Shown here: piece by piece, positions 9,757 to 18,980 of the stretch
Layout of the letters: each line of letters starts with the position of its first letter
Numbering within the stretch: position 1 is the stretch's first letter
Assembly: GCF_016806835.2 (NCBI RefSeq)
Contig: NZ_CP086111.1
Location: 2,367,001 to 2,431,000, forward strand
DNA length: 64,000 nucleotides
Reading direction: 5' to 3'
Source: Skermanella rosea
GTDB lineage: Bacteria > Pseudomonadota > Alphaproteobacteria > Azospirillales > Azospirillaceae
The notes under the pieces: model-generated
Database searches by the model: none
What the model was told of the DNA's origin: nothing
The model's input: only the letters and a program-made list of their open reading frames with translations
Made by a program: the position numbers and the translations under genes

Positions 9757-11474
9757 GAACGACCTCGCGGGGAAGCATCGCGTCGGGTGCCCTGGCGACC
9801 CTTGGCGCCGCCTCCATCCTGACCGCTGCCGGCTCGGCCTTCGCCGCCGACGCGATCAGCGGCGCCGTCCAGCAGCAGGCGACCAACTGGACCGCCATCG
9901 TCATGTTCCTGATCTTCGTGGCGGGGACGCTGGGGATCACCTACTGGGCCGCGTCCAAGACCAAGTCGGCCAAGGACTTCTACGCCGCCGGCGGCGGCAT
10001 CACCGGTTTCCAGAACGGCCTGGCGATCGCCGGCGACTACATGTCGGCCGCCTCGTTCCTCGGCATCTCGGCGCTGGTCTACACCTCGGGCTTCGACGGG
10101 CTGATCTACTCGATCGGCTTCCTGGTCGGCTGGCCGATCATCCTGTTCCTGATCGCGGAGCAGTTGCGCAACCTCGGCAAATACACCTTCGCCGACGTCG
10201 CCTCCTACCGCCTGCGGCAGACCCCGATCCGCACCCTGGCGGCCTCCGGCTCGCTGGTCGTCGTGGCGCTCTACCTGATCGCCCAGATGGTCGGCGCCGG
10301 CAAGCTCATCCAGCTCCTGTTCGGCCTGCAATACGTGTATGCGGTGGTCCTGGTCGGTATCCTGATGATCCTGTACGTCACCTTCGGCGGCATGCTCGCC
10401 ACCACCTGGGTGCAGATCATCAAGGCGGTCCTGCTGCTATCCGGCGCGTCCTTCATGGCGATCATGGTGCTGGTCAACTACAACTTCAACGTCGGCGCCC
10501 TGTTCCAGGCGGCCGTGGACATGCATCCGAAGCATGTCGCGATCATGCAGCCGGGTACCCTGGTGAGCGATCCGGTCTCGGCGATCTCGCTGGGCATCGC
10601 GCTGATGTTCGGGACCGCCGGCCTGCCGCACATCCTGATGCGCTTCTTCACCGTCGCCGACGCCAAGGAGGCCCGCAAGTCGGTCTTCTACGCCACCGGC
10701 TTCATCGGCTACTTCTACATCCTGACCTTCATCATCGGCTTCGGCGCCATCGTCCTGCTGATGAACAACCCGGAATTCTTCCGGCCCGGCCCCGACGGCA
10801 CGGTGAACCCGATCACCAACATGATCGGCGGCACCAACATGGCGGCCATCCACCTGGCCCGCGCGGTCGGCGGCGACCTGTTCCTCGGCTTCATCTCGGC
10901 CGTCGCCTTCGCGACCATCCTGGCGGTGGTGTCGGGCCTGACGCTGGCCGGCGCGTCCGCCGTGTCGCACGACCTCTACGCCTCGGTGTTCCGCCGCGGC
11001 CGGGTCAACGAGCAGCAGGAGATCCGGGTTTCCAAGATCGCCACCGTCTGCCTCGGCATCCTGGCGATCATCCTGGGCATCGCGTTCGAGCAGCAGAACA
11101 TCGCCTTCATGGTGGGTCTCGCCTTCGCCATCGCCGCCTCGGCCAACTTCCCGATCATCTTCCTGTCGATGTTCTGGAGCAAGCTGACCACCCGCGGCGC
11201 CCTGATCGGCGGTTTCATGGGCCTGATCAGCGCCACCGTGATGGTGATCCTCGGGCCGACCGTGTGGGAAAGCGTGCTCGCCCACCCCAAGGGCAGCGCT
11301 CCCTTCCCCTACGACAACCCGGCGATCTTCTCGGTCACCCTGGCCTTCTTCGGATCCTGGCTGTTCTCGGTACTGGACAAGAGCCAGAACGCGGCCGACG
11401 AGGAGCGGGCCTTCGAAGCCCAGTACATCCGCTCCCAGACCGGCATCGGCGCGGAAGGAGCATCGGCCCACTGA
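9753..11474 (+). CDS. actP: Cation/acetate symporter
   Basis: A 573-residue sodium:solute symporter (SLC5). It has an N-terminal signal-like segment ending SAFAAD and about 13 membrane helices. Family signatures include [20 protein letters not shown], then [12 protein letters not shown] and [12 protein letters not shown]. ActP imports acetate and other short monocarboxylates with a cation. It is translationally coupled to the DUF485 gene and sits next to a CrbS/CrbR-like system, which in other bacteria controls actP and acs. A strong terminator follows. No acs gene is present in the window. Confidence 0.95.
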   Translation: MRTTSRGSIASGALATLGAASILTAAGSAFAADAISGAVQQQATNWTAIVMFLIFVAGTLGITYWAASKTKSAKDFYAAGGGITGFQNGLAIAGDYMSAASFLGISALVYTSGFDGLIYSIGFLVGWPIILFLIAEQLRNLGKYTFADVASYRLRQTPIRTLAASGSLVVVALYLIAQMVGAGKLIQLLFGLQYVYAVVLVGILMILYVTFGGMLATTWVQIIKAVLLLSGASFMAIMVLVNYNFNVGALFQAAVDMHPKHVAIMQPGTLVSDPVSAISLGIALMFGTAGLPHILMRFFTVADAKEARKSVFYATGFIGYFYILTFIIGFGAIVLLMNNPEFFRPGPDGTVNPITNMIGGTNMAAIHLARAVGGDLFLGFISAVAFATILAVVSGLTLAGASAVSHDLYASVFRRGRVNEQQEIRVSKIATVCLGILAIILGIAFEQQNIAFMVGLAFAIAASANFPIIFLSMFWSKLTTRGALIGGFMGLISATVMVILGPTVWESVLAHPKGSAPFPYDNPAIFSVTLAFFGSWLFSVLDKSQNAADEERAFEAQYIRSQTGIGAEGASAH

Positions 11475-11534
11475 GCTTCAACCATCGGGCCTTGGAAGGG
11501 CGTTCGACAGGCCCTTCCGACCCACCATCCTCGA

Positions 11535-11562
11535 CGCCCCGGGAAGATATCTTCCCGGGGCG
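11535..11562 (+). terminator. Terminator after actP
   Basis: A perfect 28-base palindrome, CGCCCCGGGAAGAT followed directly by its own complement, then TTCCCTTT. Such stems end the actP operon about 60 bp after its stop codon. The absence of an unpaired loop in the formal palindrome means the central four bases form the turn. Confidence 0.8.
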
Positions 11563-11703
11563 TTCCCTTTGTGCCACCCTCGTGACGCTGGGACACCGGT
11601 AAGCCTTTGAAACCGTCGATTTTCCTTTCCAGGAACATCGTGAGGTGGCATGTGTTTTGGGCCAAAACAACCTGATCCGAAACAAGCAGACGAGGAGGAT
11701 TTC

Positions 11704-12120
11704 ATGTCGCCTGAACAGGAAGACCGGATCAAGCAGCGCGCTTACGAAATCTGGGAGCGCGAAGGGCGGCCGGACGGGCGCGGCGATGTGCACTGGCACA
11801 TGGCCGTGCAGGAGATCAGGGCCGAGGACGGCTGGGTCGACGATGCTGCCGATCCTGCCGCACCGACCGACGATCTCGGCCGTCAACTGGGTTCCGCGGA
11901 AGCGGCCCTGTCTCCCGAAGGCGCCGCCGCGGAGGAGACGCCGCCGGCCGAAGCTCCGCCGGCCCGCAAGCCCCGCGCCCGGAAAGCCGCGGAGCCCAAG
12001 ACCGAGGAGGCGCCGCCGGCCGAGCCGAAGGCGAAGGGCAAGAAGGCGGCGGCACCCAAGGCCGCGTCGGACGCGCCCAAGGGCGCTTCGGAGAAGCCGA
12101 AACGTTCGGCCAAGGCCTGA
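11704..12120 (+). CDS. DUF2934 protein with Ala/Lys/Pro-rich tail
   Basis: A 138-residue protein. Residues 1-40 hold the DUF2934 signature (RIKQRAYEIWEREGRPDGR followed by DVHWHMA). The rest is a low-complexity Ala/Pro/Glu/Lys tail with repeated PPAE and KGKKAAAPK elements, resembling histone H1-like tails. The start at 11704 has a GAGGAGGA ribosome site; a longer reading from 11650 lacks one. Function is unknown; a stress-associated DNA-binding role is only a guess from the basic tail. Confidence 0.8.
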   Translation: MSPEQEDRIKQRAYEIWEREGRPDGRGDVHWHMAVQEIRAEDGWVDDAADPAAPTDDLGRQLGSAEAALSPEGAAAEETPPAEAPPARKPRARKAAEPKTEEAPPAEPKAKGKKAAAPKAASDAPKGASEKPKRSAKA

Positions 12121-12156
12121 CGCGGCCGCCGCATCACCGCTTGCCCCGGTCGGAGC

Positions 12157-12186
12157 GATGCCGCCCGGTCGTGCCGGACGGCATCA
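12157..12186. terminator. Hairpin between convergent genes
   Basis: GATGCCG-C-CCGG pairs with CCGG-A-CGGCATC around a five-base loop, 11 pairs with one mismatch. It lies between the convergent DUF2934 and DUF4383 genes and could end transcription from the left. Only a weak T-rich stretch follows. Confidence 0.45.
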
Positions 12187-12226
12187 TACGGCCTTTCCCT
12201 CCAGGTCCGCCTCCTGGACCCGGACC

Positions 12227-12673
12227 TCAGATCCGGTGCGTGGTCGTCGTCGTCGTGGTGTTGCGGCCCACCTCGGTGTCCTTCGCGGCGAACCCGAAGT
12301 AAGCGGCGGCAATGGCGATGACGGCATGCAGCCAGATGTCGTTGCCGTAAAGCGGGATCAGGCCGAAGGTCGTGTTCAGCCCCGGGATGAAGCCCATGAC
12401 CGCCAGGACGGCATAGATCACCGCCACGGCCCGGGAATAGACGCGTGCGCCGGCATAGCTCCGGTAAGCCGCGATGCCCCAGATGCCGAAGATGATATGC
12501 ACGATGTTGTGAAGGATATTGACCGGGAACAGGCCGAACAGGCGACCGAAGTTCTCGGTCACTTCCACGTCGGCAGCCTGTTCAGGCATGTGCATCAGCC
12601 CGGGAATGAAGCCGGCGACGCCGACCAGAAGGAATACGATTCCCAAGACGAGTGAGAAGTAGCGTGTGCTCAT
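12227..12673 (-). CDS. DUF4383 membrane protein
   Basis: A 148-residue protein with four predicted transmembrane helices (about 5-27, 50-70, 80-100, 108-130) and the family pattern NILHNIVHIIFGIWG and GLIPLYGNDIWLHAVIA. The tail is a run of seven threonines followed by HRI. DUF4383 proteins are small membrane proteins of unknown function, often near stress genes. It is a single gene, convergent with the DUF2934 gene. Confidence 0.82.
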   Translation of the reverse strand: MSTRYFSLVLGIVFLLVGVAGFIPGLMHMPEQAADVEVTENFGRLFGLFPVNILHNIVHIIFGIWGIAAYRSYAGARVYSRAVAVIYAVLAVMGFIPGLNTTFGLIPLYGNDIWLHAVIAIAAAYFGFAAKDTEVGRNTTTTTTTHRI

Positions 12674-12786
12674 GGCTGGATTTCCCCAAAGGTTGCACTA
12701 GACGTGTCTCGCCGCCCAACAGTGCGAAATCCCTAGGGTTCCCAAAATCCTTCGCGCCCCGAGTCGTCTCGGATCCGCCGGATCCG

Positions 12787-13749
12787 TCAGTCTTTCCGCG
12801 GGTTCAGAGCCTGTTCCAGGGACGCCGCCTCCAGGGCCCGTCGAACCATGAGGGTGATGGAACCGGGATCCAGGCGTGATACGCGACTGCGCACTTCGTT
12901 CGGAACCGGGCCGAAGCGGTATTCGAGCATCTCAAGCAACAGTTCCGTCTTGCCTTCGGTTCGACCTTCCGCGCGCCCATCGGCTTTGCCGTCCGCGTAG
13001 AGTCGTTGCGCCATCGTCGCCACTTCGTCGCGCTCCTCTTTCGACAAGGGGGCGGCAAGCATGTCCAGGGTCGGCCGGTCCAGATCAGTATAGACATTGA
13101 TCATGTAGATAAAAAGCTGGACGATCCTGTCGTCGCGATCGACCTCGTCGGTGGCCAGGGCAAGCAGCCGGCGTCGAAAGTCCCGCCGGCCGCGCGCCAG
13201 CTTCATGACCGCCAGACCGAACCGCAGGAAGGGATCGCATGACCGTTCCTCGTCCACCGTCGTGCGCATGTCGAAAACGGTATAGGCGAACTTCGGCACG
13301 AAGGGCGCCAGTTCCGGGCCTACGTCATACAGGCCGGAGTAGTCCGGCGGTTCCGCCCAGGGCCTGGTACCGTGACAGATCACCAGCGGAATGACGGGGG
13401 GCAGCGGAGGCTTTCCTCCGCTGGCAAAATGGTCCTCTCCGGTCAGCGCGATGTAGCGCAGGAGCTTGGACAGCACGGCGGATGTCGGTCGCCTGCGGCC
13501 GTCATGTTCGATCAGGACCTGGGCAAGCGCGCAGCCGCCGCTTCGCAGGCCTATGCGGCAGAGAAGGTCCGTGTCGCTGTCGCGTTGGTCGGAATCGATG
13601 AAGGAGCCCGATAGCCGCACGGGCGGATCGGGTGACATGAGGGCCACGATCGCGGGCGGCAGTCGCTCGCGCAGGAAGGTCGCGGCGGTGGCGGGGCGGC
13701 CGAGCAAAGTCTTTGCGATGTGATCGTGGTGGGAACTGCCGCGTGTCAT
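12787..13749 (-). CDS. Rpn-family recombination-promoting nuclease / putative transposase
   Basis: A 320-residue protein of the PD-(D/E)XK-like Rpn (PDDEXK_2/YhgA) family. It begins DHIAKTLLGRPATAATFLRERLP, shown here in part (DHIAKTLLGRP), and has catalytic-type residues in DTDLL and QVLIEHDG. The tail around residues 255-275 carries GKADGRAEGRTEGKTE, a repeat typical of this family. Rpn proteins cut DNA and are mobile in genomes. There are no flanking inverted repeats, so a full mobile element is not supported. GGAAGAG precedes the ATG. Confidence 0.82.
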   Translation of the reverse strand: MTRGSSHHDHIAKTLLGRPATAATFLRERLPPAIVALMSPDPPVRLSGSFIDSDQRDSDTDLLCRIGLRSGGCALAQVLIEHDGRRRPTSAVLSKLLRYIALTGEDHFASGGKPPLPPVIPLVICHGTRPWAEPPDYSGLYDVGPELAPFVPKFAYTVFDMRTTVDEERSCDPFLRFGLAVMKLARGRRDFRRRLLALATDEVDRDDRIVQLFIYMINVYTDLDRPTLDMLAAPLSKEERDEVATMAQRLYADGKADGRAEGRTEGKTELLLEMLEYRFGPVPNEVRSRVSRLDPGSITLMVRRALEAASLEQALNPRKD

Positions 13750-13824
13750 GCGGCTCTTCCGGACTACATCGGTATGCCCCGCAAGGCGGTCCAGGTGCGT
13801 CCGGCTGTCGCCCGAGGGTTCCTG

Positions 13825-14508
13825 CTACTGATGCTGGTTCAGGAGCTTGCGCTCCACCGTCTGGAGGTGGCGGCGCATCGCCTGGGCGGCCTGCTCCATG
13901 TCCCGATCCGCGATGGCGGCCACAATCGCCTCGTGCTCGACGAAGCTGTGGTGCTGGGGATCGGGCTGGGTCCTGTTGGCGCGAAGGCGGCCCCAGGCCA
14001 CCGCGCGCCGGACGGCGTTGAGCGTGTCGAAGATGGTCAGCAGGAGCGTGTTGCGCGTGGCCTCGGCGATCGACCGGTGAAGGCGGTTGTCCCAGCTCTC
14101 GTACTGGCGCCAGGTTGTCGCCGTCCGTGACCGCGCCATGCAGGTCCGCATTTCCGCGATGTCCGCCGCCGTCGCGTTGAGCGCCGCCATCCGCGCGATC
14201 TCCGGCTCGATCAGCAGTCGCGTCTGCATCACCTCGGCCGGATTGGTCCTGCTGGTCGTGACGGAAAGGTCGGCCAGGCTCTCCGTCGGCCGGCTGCCGA
14301 TGAAGGTGCCCTTGCCGACATGGCGCCACAACTGACCTTCCGCCTCCAGGGTCGCCAGGGCCTTGCGCAGTTCGCCGCGGCTGACTCCCAGTTGCCGGCA
14401 GAGTTCGCGCTCGGGCGGCAGGCGGCTGTCCACCGTCAGCGGCGCCTGTGCCAGGAATGCCCGGAGCTGGGTCAGCGTGCCTTGCGGATCGACACCGTTG
14501 GTCGTCAT
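13825..14508 (-). CDS. GntR-family regulator with FCD domain
   Basis: A 227-residue regulator. The winged HTH spans about residues 8-75 (RLPPERELCRQLGVSRGELR, then GKGTFIG). An FCD ligand-binding domain fills the rest, with metal-type residues in DNRLHRSIAEAT and FVEHEAIVAAI. It is divergent from a NitT/TauT-type ABC operon, so it probably controls it in response to a carboxylate ligand. A palindrome lies 10 bp upstream of its own start and a similar one lies nearer the operon, suggesting control of both. Confidence 0.9.
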   Translation of the reverse strand: MTTNGVDPQGTLTQLRAFLAQAPLTVDSRLPPERELCRQLGVSRGELRKALATLEAEGQLWRHVGKGTFIGSRPTESLADLSVTTSRTNPAEVMQTRLLIEPEIARMAALNATAADIAEMRTCMARSRTATTWRQYESWDNRLHRSIAEATRNTLLLTIFDTLNAVRRAVAWGRLRANRTQPDPQHHSFVEHEAIVAAIADRDMEQAAQAMRRHLQTVERKLLNQHQ

Positions 14509-14517
14509 AGAGCCTCA

Positions 14518-14535
14518 ACCAATTTGACGATTGGT
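14518..14535. promoter_or_regulatory. Candidate operator 1 of the GntR regulator
   Basis: ACCAATTTGACGATTGGT, a 6-bp inverted repeat with a 6-base spacer, lies 10 bp upstream of the regulator's start codon. A second copy lies at 14605. Position suggests autoregulation; binding is inferred. Confidence 0.5.
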
Positions 14536-14604
14536 CCCCCATGATCGTCAACGCCGAGGCCGAAATCAAGCCATATCGCTTGACTCCATCTCAAACCAAG
14601 CTTT

Positions 14605-14621
14605 ACCATTTTGTCATTGGT
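14605..14621. promoter_or_regulatory. Candidate operator 2 of the GntR regulator
   Basis: ACCATTTTGTCATTGGT resembles the site at 14518 (ACCA...TTGGT with a T-rich centre). It lies about 80 bp before the first transporter gene, where it could control the rightward promoter. The spacer is one base shorter than in the first site. Confidence 0.45.
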
Positions 14622-14701
14622 CAAGAATGGTCGGGATCAACCCGGCCCGCGAGCAGGTCTCGCAGATATCCGGTGACTGGCGAACCTATAGGGAGGAAGC
14701 C

Positions 14702-15718
14702 ATGGCTCTGTTGAATCGGAACGTCCTGTCCAAATCAGTGGCTCGCGCCGGCGCGGCGCTCGTCGTGGCCATCGGCCTGTCGGCGATACCGATCGCCGCA
14801 GAAGCGGCCGGAAAGATCCGCATCGCCTTCGGCGACATCGCTTCGGTCGAGGCGCTTGGCTTCCTGACCGCGATCGAGCGGGCCAAGGAGCGCGGCGTGG
14901 AGATCGACATCACCTACCTGAAGTCGGAGGACATCGCCGCCCAGGCCGTGGTCGGCGGGCAGGCGGACATCGGCGTCGGCACGCCATACGCGCTTCTCCA
15001 GAAGGTCCGCGCACCGATTCGGATCTTCTACCAGATGAGCACGCTGCGCTTCTATCCGGTGGTCAACACGGAGTTCTATCAGGACTGGAAGGATCTGAAT
15101 GGCCAGGAGATCGCGGTCCATTCCCGCGGGTCCGGCACCGAGGCGATCATGAACCTGCTGGCCAAGAAGAACGACATCCGTTACGGCCAGGTCAGCTACG
15201 TCCCGGGCTCGGAGGTCCGCACCGGAGCTCTCCTCCAGGGCAACGTCAAGGCGACCATCGTCGATTCAGCCGGCTGGCGCCTGCTCCAGGCGCAGGCTCC
15301 CGGCAAGTTCAAGGTGCTGCCGGTGGAGGGCATAGACGCCAGCGACGAGGCGCTCTACGCCAACACCAACTTCCTGGAACGCGAGCGGGAATCGGTCAAC
15401 ATCCTGACCGAGGAGCTGCTGAACACCTTCCGGGAAATCGACGCCAAGCCCGCCGTCGTCACCGAGTTCCGCCAGAAATACAACCTGCTCCCGGACCTGC
15501 CGGCCGAAGTCGTCGCCGACATGGAGCCCTACTACAAGGATGCGGCGGATGTCGGCCTGTTCCCGGCCAACGGCGGCGGGGAAGATGCGGCCCGGGACGA
15601 TTTCGAGTTCTACAGCGTGGCCGGCCAGCTCCAGGGCGATCCGGCGAGCCTGAAGGTGGCGGATTTCTGGACGCTGGAGCCCTTGTCCCAAGCGCTCCAG
15701 AAGGTCGGCCGGCGCTGA
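14702..15718 (+). CDS. NitT/TauT-type ABC transporter substrate-binding protein
   Basis: A 338-residue periplasmic protein with a Sec signal peptide ending IPIAAEAAG. The mature part follows the NMT1/SsuA-like fold: KIRIAFGDIASVEALGFLTA, then GQADIGVGTPYALLQK and ELLNTFREI. It delivers a small anion or aromatic/heterocyclic solute to the permeases encoded next. The start at 14702 has a GGAGGAAG site. It is the first gene of a five-gene operon divergent from the GntR regulator. The substrate is unknown. Confidence 0.9.
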   Translation: MALLNRNVLSKSVARAGAALVVAIGLSAIPIAAEAAGKIRIAFGDIASVEALGFLTAIERAKERGVEIDITYLKSEDIAAQAVVGGQADIGVGTPYALLQKVRAPIRIFYQMSTLRFYPVVNTEFYQDWKDLNGQEIAVHSRGSGTEAIMNLLAKKNDIRYGQVSYVPGSEVRTGALLQGNVKATIVDSAGWRLLQAQAPGKFKVLPVEGIDASDEALYANTNFLERERESVNILTEELLNTFREIDAKPAVVTEFRQKYNLLPDLPAEVVADMEPYYKDAADVGLFPANGGGEDAARDDFEFYSVAGQLQGDPASLKVADFWTLEPLSQALQKVGRR

Positions 15719-15749
15719 CGCCGGCCGCTGCCGTAAACAAGGACCCGTC

Positions 15750-16577
15750 ATGTCCCAGCTTCTCGTCCACAAGGCCGGTCCCCCGATCGGTCCCGCCCCC
15801 GCTTTCGTCCGCTGGGCCGCCACGCGCGACCATACCCTGTTGTGGCGGCTGCTCTCCCTGGCGCTGTTCTGCGGCGTCTGGGAGGTGGCGGGACAGATCC
15901 CGGTCAATTATGCGCTGCCGCCTTTCTCCCAGACCTTCAAGGCGTTCGTCGGGATGGTCCTGGACGGCAGCCTGATTTCCGCCTACGCCACCACGCTCCA
16001 GCCGCTGGTCATCGGGGTCGTCATCTCCGCCGTCATCGGCGTCGGCATCGGCATCCTGATGGGGCTGAAGCCGATGGCCGAGTGGCTGGCGGCGCCGGTC
16101 TTCATCGTGATGCAGGCGGCGCCCATGGCGGCGCTGATCCCGCTGATCACCTTCGTCTACGGCATCGGCATGACGTCCAAGGTCCTGTCGGTCTGCGTCC
16201 TGGCGCTGCCGGTGATCGTGCTCAACTGCTACAAGGCGGTCCGCAACGTCAATCCGTCGCTGGTCGCCATGTGCCGCTCCTTCCAGGGCACCCGGTGGCA
16301 GCAGGTCGCGAAGATCGTCATTCCCGACGCCAGCCCGCTGATCTTCGCCGGTCTCCGGCTGGGCATCTCCGCCGGCTTCATCGGCATCGTGCTGGCCGAG
16401 CTCCTGATCACGCCGACCGGCATCGGCGACCTGATCACCTACCACCGCTCGGTCGCGAACTATGCCGAGATGTACGCGACCATCACCTCCATCATCGTTT
16501 TCTCCGCGGTCACGGTCGGGTGCTTGCAGCGCCTCGAAGTGTCGCTGTTCCGTCCCGAGAAGAGGGAGATCGCCTGA
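15750..16577 (+). CDS. ABC transporter permease (NitT/TauT type)
   Basis: A 275-residue inner-membrane permease with six predicted helices. The ATPase-contacting loop reads CRSFQGTRWQQVAKIVIPDASPLIFAGLR in outline, with EAA-type residues at about 175-200. Its stop codon overlaps the ATPase start (TGATG). It probably pairs with the second permease at 17403 to form a heterodimeric channel. Confidence 0.9.
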   Translation: MSQLLVHKAGPPIGPAPAFVRWAATRDHTLLWRLLSLALFCGVWEVAGQIPVNYALPPFSQTFKAFVGMVLDGSLISAYATTLQPLVIGVVISAVIGVGIGILMGLKPMAEWLAAPVFIVMQAAPMAALIPLITFVYGIGMTSKVLSVCVLALPVIVLNCYKAVRNVNPSLVAMCRSFQGTRWQQVAKIVIPDASPLIFAGLRLGISAGFIGIVLAELLITPTGIGDLITYHRSVANYAEMYATITSIIVFSAVTVGCLQRLEVSLFRPEKREIA

Positions 16578-17380
16578 TGCCGGCCGCCATGCCTCGCATC
16601 CACGAAATGCCCGCCCCGGCCAAGGCCGACAACATCGTCGAGGTCCGCGGCCTGTCGAAGTTCTACGGCACCTTCGAGGCGCTGAAGGAAATCGACCTGG
16701 ACTTCCCCCGCGGCGAACTGATCTCGCTGCTCGGACCCAGCGGCTGCGGCAAGACCACCCTGCTGAAGATGATCGCCGGCCTGATCGAGCCGTCGAAAGG
16801 CGAGGTCCTGGTCAAGGGACGTCCGGTCACGGGGCCGGGGCCGGAGCGCGCCTTCGTCTTCCAGGACTTCGCGCTGATGCCCTGGGCGACCGTGATCCGC
16901 AACGTCGCATTCGGGCTGGAGCTCCGGGGGATGCCGAAGGCGCAGCGCCACGAGATCGCCCGGCGCTACATCGCCGAAGTCGGTCTTGCCGGTTTCGAGG
17001 AGCGCTATCCGCACGAACTGTCCGGCGGCATGCGCCAGCGGGTGGGGCTGGCCCGCGCGCTGTCCGTGGATGCCGACGTGCTGCTGATGGACGAGCCGTT
17101 CTCGGCCGTGGACGAGCAGACCCGCCGCAAGTTCCAGGAGGACCTGCTGAGCCTGCGCCGGGTGCAGCGCAAGACCTTCATCTTCGTGACCCACAGCATC
17201 GAGGAGGCCGTCTATGTCTCCGACCGGATCGTCCTGCTGTCGCGCGGTCCCGGCCGGGTGTCGCGGATCATCAAGCCCGACATCCCGCGCGACGGCACCC
17301 CCGACGAGATCCGCCGCGACAGGCGCTACCTGGATACCATCGAGGATATCTGGGACGGCCTGAAGCGGTTCGTCGAGTGA
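16577..17380 (+). CDS. ABC transporter ATP-binding protein (SsuB/TauB type)
   Basis: A 267-residue ATPase with Walker A GPSGCGKTTL near residues 55-64, Q-loop VFQDFALMPW, signature LSGGMRQRVGLARAL, Walker B VLLMDEPFSAVDE and the switch His in FVTHSIEEA. It starts inside the stop codon of the preceding permease, indicating coupling. It powers import of the operon's unknown substrate. Confidence 0.94.
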   Translation: MPAAMPRIHEMPAPAKADNIVEVRGLSKFYGTFEALKEIDLDFPRGELISLLGPSGCGKTTLLKMIAGLIEPSKGEVLVKGRPVTGPGPERAFVFQDFALMPWATVIRNVAFGLELRGMPKAQRHEIARRYIAEVGLAGFEERYPHELSGGMRQRVGLARALSVDADVLLMDEPFSAVDEQTRRKFQEDLLSLRRVQRKTFIFVTHSIEEAVYVSDRIVLLSRGPGRVSRIIKPDIPRDGTPDEIRRDRRYLDTIEDIWDGLKRFVE

Positions 17381-17402
17381 GCGGGGAAGGGGGAGGACGG
17401 CC

Positions 17403-18158
17403 ATGACCCTGTTCGGCTACCGCGTGCCCATGATGTCCTCGCTGCTGGTCTGGTGCCTGCTGTGGGAACTGGTCGGCCGCCTGGACCTGATGTTCCTGGT
17501 CCCGCCCTTCACCGCGGTCCTGGCGGCCATGGTGGAGCTGGTGCAGTCGCCGCAGTTCCAGTCTGCCACGGTGGTGACGCTGCGCAGCTTCGTTCTCGGC
17601 ATGGTGCTGGCGATCGTGGTCGGCGTGGCGCTGGGCGTCCTGATGGGGCGGTTCCGCGCCGCCGACCGGCTGCTCGGCATGTGGGTGAACCTGTTCGTCA
17701 GCGCTCCGCTGTCGGCGCTGGTGCCGATCCTGATGATCCTGTTCGGCCTGGGCGACGCCACCATCGTCGCGACGGTCTTCCTGTTCGCGGTCTGGATCAT
17801 CGCGCTGGACACCCAGGCCGGAGTGAAGCACATCTCCGGCTCGCTGGTGGAGATGAGCCGGTCGTTCGGCGCCCGGCAACGGGACGTGTATCTGAAAATC
17901 CTGCTGTGGGCGGCCCTGCCGGAGATCCTCGCCGGCATCCGCCTGGGCATGATCCGCGGCGTGAAGGGGGTGGTGATCGGACAGCTTCTCGTCTCGATCA
18001 TCGGTTATGGTGAGCTGTTCGAACTGTACTCCCGCAACTTCCTGATGGAGCGGTTCTGGGCGCTGACCATCCTTGTCTTCGCTTTCGCCATCCTGGTGTC
18101 CGAACTGGTCGGCGCCATCGAAAAACGCATCGAATACTACGCTGGAGTCCGTCAATGA
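17403..18158 (+). CDS. Second ABC transporter permease (NitT/TauT type)
   Basis: A 251-residue permease with about six helices and the loop motif EMSRSFGARQRDVYLKILL, then PEILAGIRLGM. The stop overlaps the start of the FAA-hydrolase gene by four bases (ATGA). Two different permeases in one operon suggest a heterodimer. Confidence 0.9.
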   Translation: MTLFGYRVPMMSSLLVWCLLWELVGRLDLMFLVPPFTAVLAAMVELVQSPQFQSATVVTLRSFVLGMVLAIVVGVALGVLMGRFRAADRLLGMWVNLFVSAPLSALVPILMILFGLGDATIVATVFLFAVWIIALDTQAGVKHISGSLVEMSRSFGARQRDVYLKILLWAALPEILAGIRLGMIRGVKGVVIGQLLVSIIGYGELFELYSRNFLMERFWALTILVFAFAILVSELVGAIEKRIEYYAGVRQ

Positions 18159-18856
18159 GTGCAAACAGCAACGGCCGCTGGGCCTTCGAACCCGCTGCCA
18201 TCCCCAGCCTGCCGATCCGCGGCTCCGACGCGCGCTTTCCGGTCCATCGCATCTACTGCATCGGCCGCAACTTCGCCGCCCACGCGATCGAGATGGGGCA
18301 CGACCCCAACCGCGAGCCGCCGTTCTTCTTCCAGAAGAACCCGGACAACCTGGTCACCGACGGCAAGTTCCCGTACCCGGACCGGTCCGAGGACGTGCAT
18401 TTCGAGATCGAGATGGTCGTGGCGCTGTCCAGGGGCGGCAAGAACATCCCGATCGACCAGGCGCTCGACCATGTCTTCGGCTACGGCGTCGGCCTCGACA
18501 TGACCCGGCGCGACCTGCAGGGCGAGGCCAAGAAGCTCGGCCGCCCGTGGGAGATCGGCAAGGCGTTCGAGGCATCCGCCCCGTGCAGCGAGATCATCCC
18601 GGTCACGGAGATCGGCCACCCGGCCCAGGGCCGCGTCTGGATGAAGTGCGACGGCGAGCAGCGGCAGGAAGGCGACCTCAACCAGATGATCTGGAAGGTG
18701 CCGGAAATGATCAGCTACCTGTCCGACTACTTCACCCTGGCCGCCGGCGACGTCATCTTCACCGGGACGCCGGCCGGCGTGGGCGGCGTGAAGCGCGGGA
18801 ACGTGCTGGTCGGCGGCGTCGACGGTGTCACCGAGCTGAACGTCACCGTGGTCTGA
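18155..18856 (+). CDS. Fumarylacetoacetate hydrolase family protein (fumarylpyruvate hydrolase-like)
   Basis: A 233-residue FAH-fold enzyme. It has YCIGRNFAAHAIEMG, metal ligands in DVHFEIEMVV (E-x-E) and D in GVGLDMTRRDLQ, and the C-terminal GDVIFTGTPAGVGG. The length and the FEASAPCSEI segment fit fumarylpyruvate/acylpyruvate hydrolases, which cleave C-C bonds in ring-fission products. Coupling to the transporter operon suggests that the imported solute, or a derivative, is degraded through a diketo acid, perhaps an aromatic acid. That pathway is inferred. Confidence 0.88.
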   Translation: MSANSNGRWAFEPAAIPSLPIRGSDARFPVHRIYCIGRNFAAHAIEMGHDPNREPPFFFQKNPDNLVTDGKFPYPDRSEDVHFEIEMVVALSRGGKNIPIDQALDHVFGYGVGLDMTRRDLQGEAKKLGRPWEIGKAFEASAPCSEIIPVTEIGHPAQGRVWMKCDGEQRQEGDLNQMIWKVPEMISYLSDYFTLAAGDVIFTGTPAGVGGVKRGNVLVGGVDGVTELNVTVV

Positions 18857-18879
18857 GCCTTCCGGCCCGAACCGCCGAA

Positions 18880-18909
18880 AGGGAGCATCGTCCGCCGACG
18901 ATGCTCCCT
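18880..18909 (+). terminator. Terminator after the FAA-hydrolase operon
   Basis: AGGGAGCATCGT pairs perfectly with ACGATGCTCCCT around CCGCCG, followed by GGATTTCGATTTTT. This is a strong Rho-independent terminator that closes the five-gene operon. Confidence 0.9.
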
Positions 18910-18980
18910 GGATTTCGATTTTTCGACGCTGTATCAGGGTATGGCCGGCTGCATCCAAGTCCCGCGCCTGGAGTTCCCTC

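Noticed and set aside
12787-13749. Complete transposon around the Rpn-family gene
   Set aside because: I could find no inverted terminal repeats or target duplication flanking the gene.
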